Source: Branchiostoma belcheri
Lineage: Eukaryota > Chordata > Leptocardii > Amphioxiformes > Branchiostomatidae
DNA: 64,000 nt
Direction: 5' to 3'
Assembly: GCF_001625305.1 (NCBI RefSeq)
Contig: NW_017804020.1
Location: forward strand, 7,703,814 to 7,767,813
The first letter of the stretch is position 1; each line of letters begins with the position of its first letter. The notes beneath the pieces were generated by a model that did not search any database, was not told the origin of the DNA, and saw only the letters and a list, made by a program, of their open reading frames with translations. A program made the position numbers and the translations under genes. Below are positions 63,530 to 64,000 of this stretch, one piece after another.

Positions 63530-63648
63530 GTAACTTAAGGCTGTGACAACATCAAAAGTCACTACTGTCTTTATTATTCAAGCTAATGCCTACTTGACTG
63601 CTGTTATTTGCCTGAATAGTTGTCTTACGTACATATAGTTTCAACTTA

Positions 63649-64000
63649 GGCCATGTTGATTTGATTATATGGATGACATCCGCGCGCGCATGAATTTTCG
63701 GCCGTTTCCAAAAAAAAAAAAAGTTTTCAATCATACTGTAAATCGTGCAAAAACAGTTGGTAAACGAGCAAAAATATACCGTAAGTTGCAAGGAGAACAT
63801 TTAGAAACGATACCAATGTCGTAGAATGCCAAAATCAAAGGAAAAAAGACAAAAATGTAAAGAAATGAATTCGAAGAGTAGATTATTTGCCATAACATAT
63901 TCTGTGCCATTTGTTCAACCTTCATGACCACGTAGATTTCATAGTGAAAGCAACTTTTTTTTTTTGCAAAACTTTTTTTTTATTCGCACGCGCGCATCAG
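63649..64000. mobile_element. GGCC-TIR MITE, family B, cut by window edge
   Basis: GGCCATGTTGATTTGATTAT at the left with TTA before it; interior parallels 29700-29960 in reverse. The right TIR is off the window. Confidence 0.83.

Overview
The window is animal nuclear DNA, most likely from a lancelet (Branchiostoma or a close relative). The split genes have GT-AG introns, the encoded proteins are clearly animal, there is no operon logic, and short non-autonomous DNA transposons are very dense. The lancelet assignment is inference from gene content and repeat style; no search could be run.

One gene spans almost everything. A kinesin-3 motor orthologous to KIF16B (SNX23) starts with its ATG at 4753 and runs on the plus strand past the right edge. 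I placed 22 coding exons (4753-63529) whose phases all join. They give about 625 residues: the complete motor domain, neck and first coiled coil, the FHA domain and the start of the stalk. The C-terminal half, with the PX domain, lies beyond the window. The likely promoter at about 4560-4750 carries a GTCACGTGAC palindrome and a YY1-type AAGATGGCGGC site.

A second complete gene sits antisense inside KIF16B intron 11. It is an NXPE-family protein (neurexophilin-like domain plus PC-esterase-like domain) with six coding exons between 35941 and 32649, 533 residues, a GDS nucleophile motif split across an intron, and a DxxH motif near the C-terminus.

Everything else is intron or upstream flank, built largely from repeats. 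These include: (1) several MITE families with GGCC termini and TWA target duplications (PIF/Harbinger style); (2) hAT-like MITEs with 8-bp duplications; (3) a pogo/Tigger-like element with a DNA-binding-domain remnant; (4) a pair of ~2.1-kb Helentron-like elements in inverted orientation about 32 kb apart (20-22 kb and 54.4-56.5 kb); (5) tRNA-derived SINEs sharing a conserved core; (6) LINE 3' fragments; (7) hairpin and foldback elements; (8) tandem arrays with 22-, 32-, 46-, 114- and 355-bp units. Several elements lie within a few to tens of bases of KIF16B splice sites; one has its target duplication inside the exon 7 splice donor. I see no CRISPR, no bacterial features and no intact transposase or reverse transcriptase.
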